From positions 124,001 to 188,000 of the forward strand of contig NZ_FNRG01000003.1 in the NCBI RefSeq assembly GCF_900107835.1: 64,000 bases of DNA. The letters are read 5' to 3'. The stretch comes from Oribacterium sp. KHPX15 (GTDB lineage: Bacteria; Bacillota; Clostridia; Lachnospirales; Lachnospiraceae). The notes under the pieces are model-generated. The model worked only from the letters and a program-made list of their open reading frames with translations. It was not told where the DNA came from and searched no databases. The position numbers were made by a program, and so were the translations under genes. Below, piece after piece: positions 34,141-43,074 of the stretch. Each line of letters begins with the position of its first letter. Position 1 is the first letter of the stretch.

Positions 34141-34178
34141 AGAATTCCACCGGGTGGAATTCTACCCGGTGGAATTCT
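34141..34178. terminator. Hairpin between converging yebC and rqcH
   Basis: AGAATTCCACCGGGT (34141-34155) pairs perfectly with ACCCGGTGGAATTCT (34164-34178) around GGAATTCT. The first 21 nt can also fold on themselves, so two alternative hairpins exist. It lies 18 bp past the rqcH stop and may end that transcript. Confidence 0.65.
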
Positions 34179-34195
34179 ATTGAAGTTTATGCAGT

Positions 34196-35971
34196 TCAGT
34201 TCTCCGTCATATTTTTAGGTTCAACGGTAACGGACCAGTTCTGGTGGTAGATTACGAATCCGGGGGCAGCATTAGGCACCTTCTTGAGATTCTTCCTAAT
34301 GGTATAGTCTACTTCGACCTTTTGGTCGTTACGGTGAGAAGAGTAGTAGGCTGCCAGTCCTGCGGCTTCGATGAACAGTCTGTCGGGAATCTCCTCCATG
34401 TTCTGCCCGCCGGTTTTTACGATAACATGGGAGCCGGCAACATTTTTTGCATGAAACCAGAGGTCTCCGCCGTCACCTATTTTGAAAGTGACATCTTCGT
34501 TCTGGTAATTGTTCTTACCCACAAATATCTCATAGCCGTCTTCAGAAACAAAGTGATAGGGTTTTGATTTGCGCTGAAGCTTGGCTTTTTCTTTTCCCTG
34601 AACCTTATGGATGAAACCATAATCGCTCATTTCCCTTCTGATATCCTGAAGATCCTCTTCGCTTTCGGCTATATCGAGGGATGTCTGTATGGACTCCAGA
34701 TGCTCAAGCTCAAGCCTGGTTTCTCTGAGCTGAACGGTAACATTCTCCTTGGTTCGTTTAAGCTTGTCGTACTTTTCAAGGTAATGCTTTGCGTTCTCGG
34801 ACGCTGTAAGATCCTTTTTGAGAGGTATTGTGATCTCTTCATTTGTATAGAAATTCTCACAGGTCAAATGATCCTCGCCGCCCGCTAGGGAATAGCCATA
34901 AGTGTGAAGGAGTTCTCCGTATACACGGAATTTATCCATTCCCTCAGTATCTTTAAGCTGCTTTTCCTGGATATTAAGCTTCTTTGAGGTACGTTCCATA
35001 AGAGTATTAACCACTTTTCTGAGATCAGTGGACCTTTGGCGCATACGCGAACTTTTATCCTTTTCACTGTAGAACTGAGTGATGACTTCGCTCATAGATG
35101 AGAAGTGACGCACTTCGTACTTGGTATCCTCCGCATATATGGAAAGATTGAAAGCCGAAAAGTCTGAGGGTACTCCGTCTTTGTAAATGATCACAGGATC
35201 CGGTTTGGAAAGAGAAACGGTTTCCCTGATTATGCTATAAAAAGCATTGTAAAGTCTTTCCAATGCATCAGGATCCAGACAATTGGCTGAAAGATCCGGA
35301 TCCACACGGCTCACGTGACAGATCTCTGAAGCAGTAAGAGGACTTAGACCTGTTATGCCATGGAACAGAGCCTTGAAGGCGGGCTCCGGAGTGTTCTTTA
35401 TAAGAGCTGCAAATGTTTCCTTATCAAGTTCCAAGGGATTCTTTTTATCTCCTGAATCCGGTATGAAATATGGTCTGTTAGGCAATACTTCCCTGACAGA
35501 GGATTGTGAAACGGAAATACGTTTTACGGAATCAATGATTGTCCGGTCCTCTCTGAAGAGTATGAGATTTGAATATTTCCCCATCAATTCAACGGACAGG
35601 TAACGTTTTCCTAAATCCCCCATTTCGTCCAGATGTTCAATCTCAAAAATGATAACTCTTTCAAGCCCGTCTTTATCCAGAGTCTGGTCGGGCTGGATAA
35701 CATTAAGGATGGCACCGTTTCCTATGTGTTTCCTGAGGGCCATACAAAATGTTGGTACAGCCATGGGAGACAGCTTCTTTTCTTCTGTAAGTATACATAG
35801 TGGAAGAGATGGATTTACAGAGATCTTTAAACGATAATTATCCTTCTGATTTCTGATAGTTAAGTCAATCTCATCTTTTTCAGGCTGTGTGATTTTGGAA
35901 ATTTTACCGCCGATTAAAGTTTCCCGAAACTCCTTAACGGTTGCAGATACAACCAGGCCATCGTATGCCAT
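34196..35971 (-). CDS. rqcH: Ribosome quality-control factor RqcH (NFACT/Rqc2 homologue)
   Basis: 591 residues, full NFACT length. The N-terminal NFACT-N domain (MAYDGLVVSATVKEFRETL, GGKISKITQPEKDEI), a HhH region, a long coiled coil (about 290-440) and the C-terminal NFACT-R domain (GDGGDLWFHAKNVAGSHVIV) are seen in order. RqcH binds split 50S subunits carrying peptidyl-tRNA and adds C-terminal alanine tails that mark the peptide for degradation. Older annotations call it a fibronectin-binding protein. It is monocistronic and diverges from yicC across 150 bp. Confidence 0.95.
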   Translation of the reverse strand: MAYDGLVVSATVKEFRETLIGGKISKITQPEKDEIDLTIRNQKDNYRLKISVNPSLPLCILTEEKKLSPMAVPTFCMALRKHIGNGAILNVIQPDQTLDKDGLERVIIFEIEHLDEMGDLGKRYLSVELMGKYSNLILFREDRTIIDSVKRISVSQSSVREVLPNRPYFIPDSGDKKNPLELDKETFAALIKNTPEPAFKALFHGITGLSPLTASEICHVSRVDPDLSANCLDPDALERLYNAFYSIIRETVSLSKPDPVIIYKDGVPSDFSAFNLSIYAEDTKYEVRHFSSMSEVITQFYSEKDKSSRMRQRSTDLRKVVNTLMERTSKKLNIQEKQLKDTEGMDKFRVYGELLHTYGYSLAGGEDHLTCENFYTNEEITIPLKKDLTASENAKHYLEKYDKLKRTKENVTVQLRETRLELEHLESIQTSLDIAESEEDLQDIRREMSDYGFIHKVQGKEKAKLQRKSKPYHFVSEDGYEIFVGKNNYQNEDVTFKIGDGGDLWFHAKNVAGSHVIVKTGGQNMEEIPDRLFIEAAGLAAYYSSHRNDQKVEVDYTIRKNLKKVPNAAPGFVIYHQNWSVTVEPKNMTEN

Positions 35972-36124
35972 TGAACTAACCTTCCTTCCATGATTTCTTT
36001 AACTTTACTTATTTTTACAGGTAGACTATAATTTATAACAAATGTTCGGAAAAGACAAGCCGCAGACAGGGGCACCAATTTCCGACATATCAAAAAATAT
36101 TATATGTGATCAAAGGGGTATGTT

Positions 36125-37006
36125 ATGGATTTAAAAAGTATGACCGGATTTGGCAGATGTGAGATATCCAATGATATTTATCGTTTGTCAGTTGAAGTTA
36201 AGTCGGTTAATTCCCGTTTTCTTGATCTTAACATCAAGATGCCGAAAAAGTTCAATGCTCTTGAAGCTGATATCCGTAATACTATCAAGGAGTATATTTC
36301 CCGTGGAAAGGTTGATCTTTTCGTTACTTATGAAGAGTTTTCGGAAGGTTCAAAATCTTTACGCCTCAATATGGATCTGGCCAGAGAGTATCTTGAGGCC
36401 ATTCGTAAGATAAGCAGCGAACTGGGTGTGGATGATAATGTTAAAGTAACGAACATTGCCAATCTGCCGGATGTTCTTGTTATCTCTGAGGAATCTGAAA
36501 ATGATGATGAGCTTTGGAACAGACTTAATCCTGCATTACGTAAAGCATTATCTGATTTTGTTGATACCAGAGTTCGGGAAGGTGAAAATCTTAAAGTTGA
36601 TCTTCTTGGGAAGCTCGATGAAATGGAAGCTATCGTCGAAAGAATCGATGAGAGATCACCTGAGATTGCTGCAGCATTTGAACAAAAGCTTCGTACAAAG
36701 GTGGAAGAGTTGCTGGGATCTGCAGGAATCGATGAATCCCGCATAGTGCAGGAAGTCACCATGTATTCAGACAAGACCTGTACCGATGAGGAGAGGGTAC
36801 GTCTCCACAGTCATATTAAGAATATGAGGGAGAAGCTCGAAAAAGGCGGCTCTGTGGGAAGAGAACTTGATTTCCTGGCACAGGAGATGAACCGGGAGGC
36901 CAATACAACCCTCAGCAAGGCAAATGATCTTATTATTTCAGATGATGCTATCGGACTCAAAACTCTTATAGAAAAGATAAGAGAGCAGATTCAGAATCTG
37001 GAGTGA
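36125..37006 (+). CDS. YicC/YloC-family endoribonuclease
   Basis: 293 residues, standard size. The N-terminal SMTGFGRCEIS, the VEVKSVNSRFLDLNIKMPK segment and the C-terminal SHIKNMREKLEKGGSVGRELDFLAQEMNREANT-region (DUF1732) are all present; the ending NREANTTLSKAND is typical. Family members cleave RNA. In many Firmicutes yicC is followed by remA, gmk and rpoZ; here remA is missing and a structured 198-bp leader stands before gmk. The ATG follows AAAGGGG. Confidence 0.93.
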   Translation: MDLKSMTGFGRCEISNDIYRLSVEVKSVNSRFLDLNIKMPKKFNALEADIRNTIKEYISRGKVDLFVTYEEFSEGSKSLRLNMDLAREYLEAIRKISSELGVDDNVKVTNIANLPDVLVISEESENDDELWNRLNPALRKALSDFVDTRVREGENLKVDLLGKLDEMEAIVERIDERSPEIAAAFEQKLRTKVEELLGSAGIDESRIVQEVTMYSDKTCTDEERVRLHSHIKNMREKLEKGGSVGRELDFLAQEMNREANTTLSKANDLIISDDAIGLKTLIEKIREQIQNLE

Positions 37007-37072
37007 TTCAGTTAAATCATGATTTATACCTGTTAACGAAAATGATTTCCACTATATTCATGGTATGACCGG

Positions 37073-37117
37073 TAAACGCAGGTTGATTTCATTCATTACG
37101 ATCAGATGAATGCGTTT
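37073..37117 (+). other. Long bulged hairpin in the yicC-gmk interval
   Basis: AAACG (37073-37077) and CATTCAT (37090-37096) pair in order with CGTTT (37113-37117) and ATGAATG (37106-37112), leaving an 12-nt bulge and a 9-nt loop. It could be a terminator-like or regulatory fold ahead of the leader element. Confidence 0.45.
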
Positions 37118-37142
37118 GCAGGTATACAGAGAGAAATATGGT

Positions 37143-37204
37143 GTGAAAGATACTTTTCATCGCTGTTTGTGCCGCTTACTGAAAGCGGCGGAATGGAGAT
37201 TTAA
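37143..37204 (+). promoter_or_regulatory. Candidate cis-regulatory RNA, copy B (gmk leader)
   Basis: The same element as at 18644-18704: GTGAAA, CTTTTCAT, CTGTTTGT, hairpin GCCGC-loop-GCGGC, then GGAATGGAGATT and the ATG 4 nt later. Flanking segments are identical between copies while the hairpin loop has diverged. TTTTCAT can pair with ATGGAGA over the Shine-Dalgarno. Confidence 0.7.
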
Positions 37205-37843
37205 ATGAATAAAGGATCACTGGTTGTTGTATCGGGCTTTTCCGGTGCGGGCAAAGGCACTCTTATGAAGAACCTGCTTGCCAAGTATGATAACTACGCT
37301 TTATCAATTTCCTGTACCACACGTAAGCCGAGAGAAGGAGAGCTTGACGGACGTGAGTATTTCTTCAAAACAAAGGAAGAGTTTGAAGAAATGATCAAAA
37401 ACGATGAACTCGTGGAGTACGCACAGTATGTAGATAACTACTATGGCACTCCGAAAGAGTTTGTTTGGTCTCAGCTAGATGCGGGAAAGGATGTGCTTCT
37501 GGAGATAGAAATCCAGGGCGCTCTCAAGATCAAGGAGAAGTTCCCGGATGCGGTACTTGTCTTTATCACAACTCCTTCCGGAGAAGAGTTGAAGAGCCGT
37601 CTTATAGGAAGAGGGACAGAAGCTCCGGAGGTTGTGAAAAAGCGACTAGAGAGAGCTGTTCAAGAGTCTGAAGGCGTAGAAGCCTATGATTATATTTTAA
37701 TAAATGATGATATTGACACATGCACCGAAAAATTGCATAATCTCATTCGTGCTCAGCACGAAAGAGCGGCTCAGCATATTGATATCATTGAAAGTGTGAG
37801 AAAAGATCTTAGGAGGATAGAAGATGTCACAGCAAACATATAA
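37205..37843 (+). CDS. gmk: Guanylate kinase
   Basis: 212 residues. It phosphorylates GMP and dGMP to the diphosphates. The P-loop VVSGFSGAGKGTLMKNLL, the GMP-binding TTRKPREGELDGREYFF and the lid/adenine region (GRGTEAPEVVKKRLERA) are intact. The start is fixed by GGAG 6 nt upstream within the leader element. Its last 20 bases overlap the start of rpoZ, indicating translational coupling. Confidence 0.97.
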   Translation: MNKGSLVVVSGFSGAGKGTLMKNLLAKYDNYALSISCTTRKPREGELDGREYFFKTKEEFEEMIKNDELVEYAQYVDNYYGTPKEFVWSQLDAGKDVLLEIEIQGALKIKEKFPDAVLVFITTPSGEELKSRLIGRGTEAPEVVKKRLERAVQESEGVEAYDYILINDDIDTCTEKLHNLIRAQHERAAQHIDIIESVRKDLRRIEDVTANI

Positions 37844-38216
37844 TGACCTGATCGATGCAGCTAACAATACCAATGCCATTCAGGATGACACCGATAAACT
37901 TGTAGAAAGCAGATATTCTGTTGTTATCGCAAGCGCAAAGCGTGCAAGACAGCTGATCGATGGTGCGGAGCCTGTTCTCCCTGTAGATCCCAGCAGAAAG
38001 CCACTCTCAATTGCGGTAGAGGAGCTTGCAAAGAATGCCATAACCATCAAGCGTGGAACTGAGGTAGAGGACGAGATCAGAACCAATGCTGTTGAAAAGC
38101 GTTTTGATTTTGCAACGGAAGAGTATGATGAGGAAGATGATGGTACATCTGAGATAATTGACAATTCACCTTCAGCTTCATCAGAAGATGACTATAATTC
38201 AGACAGCGAAGCATAA
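37824..38216 (+). CDS. rpoZ: RNA polymerase omega subunit
   Basis: 130 residues. The core RYSVVIASAKRARQLIDG and KPLSIAVEELAKNAITIK match RpoZ, which helps assemble the beta' subunit. The last 35 residues form an acidic Asp/Glu/Ser-rich tail longer than in many omegas. AGGAGG (37811-37816) inside gmk provides the ribosome binding site. It lies 2 bp ahead of rimO, continuing the operon. Confidence 0.93.
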   Translation: MSQQTYNDLIDAANNTNAIQDDTDKLVESRYSVVIASAKRARQLIDGAEPVLPVDPSRKPLSIAVEELAKNAITIKRGTEVEDEIRTNAVEKRFDFATEEYDEEDDGTSEIIDNSPSASSEDDYNSDSEA

Positions 38217-38218
38217 GT

Positions 38219-39487
38219 ATGAAGATACATATGATATCTCTCGGTTGTGATAAAAACCGGGTTGATAGTGAAAAGATGCTCAGTAATCTGCTTGAGAAGT
38301 ATCCCGGATCAGAGATAACCGATGATCCTGCAGAGGCTGATATCGCTATCATAAATACCTGTTCTTTCATCGGAGATGCAAAGGAAGAGAGTATAAATAC
38401 CATTATTGAAATGGGTGAATATAAGCAGTCGGCGAATCTTAAGAAAATCATAGTCGCCGGCTGTTTAGTTGAGCGCTATAAAGACCAGATCAGGAAGGAA
38501 CTGCCTGAGGTTGATGAGGTCATGGGTATAAGTGACTACGTGGACAAGCTTGATGTTCAGCTTGCCCGTGTTGATAATGCTGACAATTACACCTCATACC
38601 TGAAGATTGCCGAAGGCTGTGATAAGTATTGTACTTATTGTATCATTCCTTCATTAAGAGGCCATTATCGTTCTGTTCCCATGGAGCATCTTGTAGAAGA
38701 AGCTAAGATGCTTGCAGAAAGAGGAACTAAGGAACTTATCCTTGTGGCTCAGGAAACAACCTTATATGGAAAGGATATTTACCATAAGAAGGCTCTTCCC
38801 GAACTTCTGGAAAAGCTGTCAGAGATAGAGGGTATCGAGTGGATACGTATTCTCTATTGCTATCCGGAAGAAATCGATGATGAACTTATCGCTGCCATCC
38901 GTGATAATAAAAAGGTTGTTCATTATCTTGATATACCTATACAGCATGCCTCGGATCATATTCTTGAGAACATGCACAGAAAGACAAGACAGGCTGAGCT
39001 TAAGGGGAAGATAGCATCACTCCGTAATGCTATACCGGATATAGTCCTGAGAACCACTCTTATTACGGGATTCCCGGGAGAAACGGAAGAAGACTTTACC
39101 ATCCTGAAGGATTTTGTAAAGGAAATGCGCTTTGACAGACTAGGTGTATTTCCATATTCCCGTGAGGAAGGAACAGCTGCGGCAGAAATGAAACCGCAGA
39201 TTCCACAGAAGATTAAGCTTCAGCGTCAGGACGAAATAATGAAGCTTCAACAGGGTATCGCTTTTGAAAAGGCAAGAGAACAGATTGGCCGGGAGCTTAG
39301 GGTTATCATCGTGGGCTACGATCCTGACAACAATATGTATCTTACCCGTTCATACATGGATAATCCTGACATTGACAGCCTTGTTTTTGTTGATGCAGGA
39401 GATTACAACAATAAAGTTTCCGGTGATATGATCGACTGCCGCATTATTGATTCAGACGGTTATGATTTGATTGGGGAGCGTATCTGA
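38219..39487 (+). CDS. rimO: Ribosomal protein S12 methylthiotransferase
   Basis: 422 residues. It methylthiolates an aspartate of ribosomal protein S12 using two 4Fe-4S clusters. The N-terminal UPF0004 domain has SLGCDKNRVDSE and NTCSF, the radical SAM domain has GCDKYCTYCIIP, and a C-terminal TRAM-like RNA-binding domain ends with ISGDMIDCRIIDSDGYDLIG-type sequence. The 3' end overlaps the pgsA start by one base (TGATG), so translation is coupled. Confidence 0.95.
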   Translation: MKIHMISLGCDKNRVDSEKMLSNLLEKYPGSEITDDPAEADIAIINTCSFIGDAKEESINTIIEMGEYKQSANLKKIIVAGCLVERYKDQIRKELPEVDEVMGISDYVDKLDVQLARVDNADNYTSYLKIAEGCDKYCTYCIIPSLRGHYRSVPMEHLVEEAKMLAERGTKELILVAQETTLYGKDIYHKKALPELLEKLSEIEGIEWIRILYCYPEEIDDELIAAIRDNKKVVHYLDIPIQHASDHILENMHRKTRQAELKGKIASLRNAIPDIVLRTTLITGFPGETEEDFTILKDFVKEMRFDRLGVFPYSREEGTAAAEMKPQIPQKIKLQRQDEIMKLQQGIAFEKAREQIGRELRVIIVGYDPDNNMYLTRSYMDNPDIDSLVFVDAGDYNNKVSGDMIDCRIIDSDGYDLIGERI

Positions 39488-40029
39488 TGAATTTACCAAA
39501 TAAACTGACTTTACTTCGTGTTGTAATGATTCCGGTTTTTGTGTTTCTGCTTCTTTTTGAAGAGGGCACTGATCAGAATATGCGTATAGCAGCTTTGGTA
39601 GTGTTTTGTCTTGCTTCATTCACGGATTTTCTGGATGGACAGATAGCACGCCGTCAGAATCTGGTTACTGATTTTGGAAAGTTTATGGATCCATTGGCGG
39701 ATAAGCTGTTGGTGTGTTCTGCCCTGATATGTCTTATTGAGCTTGATCAGCTTCCTGCCTGGTATGTCATCATCATTATAGCCAGGGAGTTCATTATTTC
39801 GGGCTTCAGACTGGTAGCTGCCGACAACGGAATCGTCATAGCAGCTTCCTGGTGGGGAAAATTCAAAACGGTATTTCAGATGTTTACCGTAATCCTTCTG
39901 ATTATAAATATTTCGGAATTGGAAGTAATCACAAATATATTTGCAGCCATTGCTTTGATCCTGACTATAGTATCTTTGGTGGATTATATGGTGAAAAACA
40001 TTCGGGTTATCACAGAAGGCGGAATGTAA
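39487..40029 (+). CDS. pgsA: CDP-diacylglycerol-glycerol-3-phosphate 3-phosphatidyltransferase
   Basis: 180 residues, polytopic membrane enzyme making phosphatidylglycerolphosphate. The CDP-alcohol phosphotransferase signature DFLDGQIARRQNLVTDFGKFMDPLAD (D-G-x2-A-R-x8-G-x3-D-x3-D) is seen early. Several hydrophobic segments follow. It overlaps the rimO stop, and the rimO-pgsA order is common in Firmicutes. Confidence 0.96.
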   Translation: MNLPNKLTLLRVVMIPVFVFLLLFEEGTDQNMRIAALVVFCLASFTDFLDGQIARRQNLVTDFGKFMDPLADKLLVCSALICLIELDQLPAWYVIIIIAREFIISGFRLVAADNGIVIAASWWGKFKTVFQMFTVILLIINISELEVITNIFAAIALILTIVSLVDYMVKNIRVITEGGM

Positions 40030-40155
40030 AGCTGATAAGATGCAAATCTGTATGTCATCTATAAACAGTGATACTCCACGTTTATTAATGAAAGTTATAG
40101 GTTTTATCTTTGAGTCGTGTATTTCAGCGGCTTACGGCTTTGGGAGAGGTTTATT

Positions 40156-40425
40156 ATGATCTTTTCAAAAAATATGTTTTGGGGCAGACATGCTGCGGAG
40201 CATAAGAAATATATACTGGATAACCTCCGAAAGAAACATTTTCAACCCGGAGCATATGTTATAATTGAAGCCCAAAGCCCTAACCTGTATGAGATATATA
40301 ATCAGGCTATGTTTTTAAATCCAAAGCTTGATACAGAAAATGTCGAGATACTTGGCATAGGTTATGGGTACAAAGATGCAGTGGATTGTGTCACAAAGAT
40401 GATACTGGCCAGAAAAGATATTTAA
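40156..40425 (+). CDS. Small conserved-looking protein, unknown function
   Basis: 89 residues from the ATG at 40156, which follows GGGAGAGG; earlier in-frame codons back to 40117 lack a site. The sequence has a basic N-terminal half (MFWGRHAAEHKKYILDNLRKK) and a compact C-terminal half (NVEILGIGYGYKDAVDCVTK). No membrane segment or known motif. It sits in the pgsA-ytfI interval in the same direction. Confidence 0.7.
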   Translation: MIFSKNMFWGRHAAEHKKYILDNLRKKHFQPGAYVIIEAQSPNLYEIYNQAMFLNPKLDTENVEILGIGYGYKDAVDCVTKMILARKDI

Positions 40426-40452
40426 ACTAAACCATTATACAAGGAGGAATTG

Positions 40453-41547
40453 ATGATTGTCCTGACGATATTAAAAGTCATAGGCGGCATACTCCTCCTT
40501 TTTTTGTTGCTGATCCTACTGCTTTTGGCAGTTGTTCTGTTTGTTCCCATCAGATATGCCTCCGATGGCTATAAAGGTGAAGAACTTACAGATTACCGTA
40601 TTGTTTTCAGAGCTGACTGGCTTATGAAAATACTACGCTTTAAGGCTGTGTACACGGATAACGGGTTAGAGCTGCTTTTGAAGCTGTTTTGGATAACTCT
40701 CATGAAATCTCCGGAAGAGGATGAACCTCAGGAGGGATCAGAAGATTTGAGAGAAGAGGATTTGGAAGAGACAGATTCCCCGGAGGATGAAGCTCGGGAG
40801 GAAACAGAAATTCTGAGAGAAACGGAGTCAATGGAAAAAACGGAACTCCGGATGGAAGCGGTGCAATCAGATATCTCGAAAATAGAGCCGGAGAATTTAG
40901 AAACTTGCCGGGAAGGAAGCGACCAGGCAGACAGTGTTTTAGAAAAGGCAGAAGAAACAGGTTCGGACGAGGATCAAATCGCAGAAGACATCGAAGAATC
41001 GTCGGATGATATTGAACCTGATCAGGAGAAAGAACCTGACGGCACTTCGGAGCAAAGCCCTGAGCAGGCACCAGATAGCAAAAAGTCCAATAACAGACAT
41101 ATAATAGAAAAAACACTTTTAGAGAAAATAAAAGAGCAATTTACAGCATTTCTTGGTAGAATAAAGGATGTTGTTAAGAAGATAAACATAATTAGAGAAC
41201 AGATTAACGATCCGGAAAATCAAAAGGCAGTTAAGCTTCTTGTCAAAAATGTCCGATATCTCATAAAACACTATAAATTCAGAGTGCTGAAAGGACATTT
41301 TGCATATGGTTCCGACGATCCTGCAAATGTGGGGCAGGTCATGATGTATCTTAGTATTCTGCATCCGGTATATGGAAGGAATTTCCAAATTGAACCGGTA
41401 TTTGACAGACCTGTCATGAAGGGCGATATGTATTTTAAAGGACATATCAGGCTGATTCATCTTTTGGTTTCGATTGTTGAACTTTTGTTAAATAAAAAAA
41501 TCCGACTGGTAGTCGCAAACCATTTCAAGGGGGATAATGATGGCTGA
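40453..41547 (+). CDS. DUF2953 (YtfI-like) membrane protein with acidic insert
   Basis: 364 residues from the ATG at 40453 (AAGGAGG 5 nt upstream; a TTG at 40450 is not needed). One N-terminal membrane segment (about 3-30) is followed by a short domain, then a strongly acidic low-complexity stretch of about 120 residues (roughly 90-215, rich in Glu, Asp, Ser), then the conserved DUF2953 part (VKNVRYLIKHYKFRVLKGHF, GSDDPANVGQVMMYLSIL). It overlaps gerW by 11 bp, the ytfI-ytfJ pairing known from Bacillus. The acidic insert is unusual compared with my memory of YtfI. Confidence 0.82.
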   Translation: MIVLTILKVIGGILLLFLLLILLLLAVVLFVPIRYASDGYKGEELTDYRIVFRADWLMKILRFKAVYTDNGLELLLKLFWITLMKSPEEDEPQEGSEDLREEDLEETDSPEDEAREETEILRETESMEKTELRMEAVQSDISKIEPENLETCREGSDQADSVLEKAEETGSDEDQIAEDIEESSDDIEPDQEKEPDGTSEQSPEQAPDSKKSNNRHIIEKTLLEKIKEQFTAFLGRIKDVVKKINIIREQINDPENQKAVKLLVKNVRYLIKHYKFRVLKGHFAYGSDDPANVGQVMMYLSILHPVYGRNFQIEPVFDRPVMKGDMYFKGHIRLIHLLVSIVELLLNKKIRLVVANHFKGDNDG

Positions 41548-41974
41548 AAATAACAATAATAATGTACAGAATATTTTGGATACTCTTTTCCAGGGTATGG
41601 ATGGTTTTGTAAATTCAAAGACAGTTGTGGGCGAGCCCGTTAAGGTTGGCGATGCAACATTGATCCCGCTTATTGAAGTCAGCTGTGGCATGGGAGCAGG
41701 AGGATTTGTAAAGCCTAAAGAGACTAAAGAGGGAGAAGGCGGTGCTGGTGCATTGAGCTCAAAGATCACACCTACAGCTGTTCTTATATTACAGGGTGGC
41801 AATACAAAGCTCATTAATATCAAGAATCAGGATGCGATGACAAAGATTCTGGAAATGATTCCTGAGGCGATAGATAAGATAACCGGCGGGAACAGAGTCT
41901 CAAGGGAAGCTCAGGCTGCTGCTGACAAAATAGCTGATAATGCTGAAGAAACATATATGGTGGATGAGATTTGA
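41537..41974 (+). CDS. gerW: GerW family sporulation protein (YtfJ)
   Basis: 145 residues (or 144 from the second ATG at 41540). The core VGEPVKVGDATLIPLIEVSCGMGAGG, a Gly/Glu-rich linker and KITPTAVLILQGGNTKLINI match YtfJ/GerW, a spore germination-related family that is also kept in non-sporulating Clostridia. AAGGGGG lies ahead of the start inside the DUF2953 gene. Presence of the pair does not by itself show that the organism sporulates. Confidence 0.92.
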   Translation: MMAENNNNNVQNILDTLFQGMDGFVNSKTVVGEPVKVGDATLIPLIEVSCGMGAGGFVKPKETKEGEGGAGALSSKITPTAVLILQGGNTKLINIKNQDAMTKILEMIPEAIDKITGGNRVSREAQAAADKIADNAEETYMVDEI

Positions 41975-42081
41975 TTTTTACAATAGGTAAGGACATCCCT
42001 TAGCTGTAATCTGGTTTGATTCGGTCATCTTCCGATGATGCAGATTTACATTTTTTGATTAAATAGGCGGCTTGGCAATTA

Positions 42082-42110
42082 TTGACAATTTTAGTCCTCA
42101 CATTTAAAGT
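42082..42110 (+). promoter_or_regulatory. Probable promoter upstream of rpmB
   Basis: TTGACA (42082-42087), 17-bp spacer, TAAAGT (42105-42110; 4/6 to consensus). A T8 run follows directly. It lies about 110 nt before the rpmB ATG. Confidence 0.5.
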
Positions 42111-42218
42111 TTTTTTTGTAAAATAAAGCTTGCATTATAGAATGATATTTGATAGTATATTCAAGTCGCGAATTCAGATGTGCATCTGATTCGATTATTG
42201 TGAAAGGGAGGTGCAACC

Positions 42219-42437
42219 ATGGCAAAATGCGCAGTTTGTGAGAAGGCAGTTCACTTCGGAAATAAGGTAAGCCATTCACATAGAAGATCAAACAAGATCT
42301 GGAAGGCTAACGTTAAGTCAGTCAGAGTTATGGTAAATGGCGGTACAAAGAAGATGTATGTATGTACTTCCTGCTTAAGATCTGGCAAGGTTCAGCGTGC
42401 AATCGGTACATCTAAGACTGTTGAAGCAAACGCTTGA
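42219..42437 (+). CDS. rpmB: Ribosomal protein bL28
   Basis: 72 residues, 50S subunit. MAKCAVCEKAVHFGNKVSHS and RRSNKIWKANVKSVR are typical, and two CxxC pairs (CAVC near the start, CTSC near residue 50) mark the zinc-binding form. AGGGAGGTG precedes the ATG. It is monocistronic with its own terminator. Confidence 0.97.
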   Translation: MAKCAVCEKAVHFGNKVSHSHRRSNKIWKANVKSVRVMVNGGTKKMYVCTSCLRSGKVQRAIGTSKTVEANA

Positions 42438-42465
42438 TTCAGGATCGTCTAGTTGATGTATGATA

Positions 42466-42501
42466 GGGTATTACGAGAGCATTTTCGTAATACCCTTTTT
42501 T
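42466..42501 (+). terminator. Terminator after rpmB
   Basis: GGGTATTACGA (42466-42476) pairs perfectly with TCGTAATACCC (42485-42495), then TTTTTT. Confidence 0.92.
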
Positions 42502-42686
42502 CATGCAAGAGTGCTCCCTTGTGGTTACAGAACCAAAGTAAGAGTGCATGGTTATGATATATATGTTATAATCAAAAAACATGGGTACATCTAAAAGTCA
42601 GTATCAAAGGATGTGCAGCATGTTAATGTGTGATTTTAACTGAAGCGTTTTATTTATATCAAATAAGATATTTCTGGAGGTACTTT

Positions 42687-43046
42687 ATGAAAGGAACAAT
42701 TGCATCCAAGCTGGGTGAAATTCAAATCAATCCTGATGTTATTGCTACCTATGCAGGAACTACCGCGATAGAGTGTTTTGGAATCGTTGGTATGGCTAAA
42801 GTGTCATATCAGTCCGGCGGTCTTGTAAAGCTTCTTAAGAGAGAGAGTATTACAAAGGGCATCATGGTAAGGATTGAGGATAATGAAATCCTTTTGGACT
42901 TTCATGTCGTCGTTTCTTATGGTGTCAGCATCCAGGCTGTAGCCGACAACCTTATCGAAAACGTAAGATACAAAGTTGAAGAGTATACCGGTATGAAGGT
43001 AAAGAATGTAAAGATTTACGTAGAAGGCGTAAGAGTAATTGATTAA
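42687..43046 (+). CDS. Asp23/Gls24 family protein
   Basis: 119 residues from the ATG at 42687 (CTGGAGG upstream). The sequence GEIQINPDVIATYAGTTAIE, CFGIVGMAK and VKNVKIYVEGVRV fits the DUF322 family. In Firmicutes a member sits just before the DAK2/FakA gene, as here, and may link envelope stress or fatty acid kinase function; the precise role is not established. It ends 28 bp before fakA. Confidence 0.92.
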   Translation: MKGTIASKLGEIQINPDVIATYAGTTAIECFGIVGMAKVSYQSGGLVKLLKRESITKGIMVRIEDNEILLDFHVVVSYGVSIQAVADNLIENVRYKVEEYTGMKVKNVKIYVEGVRVID

Positions 43047-43074
43047 TGTACCGGTTTTAAAGGAGGAATTACCT

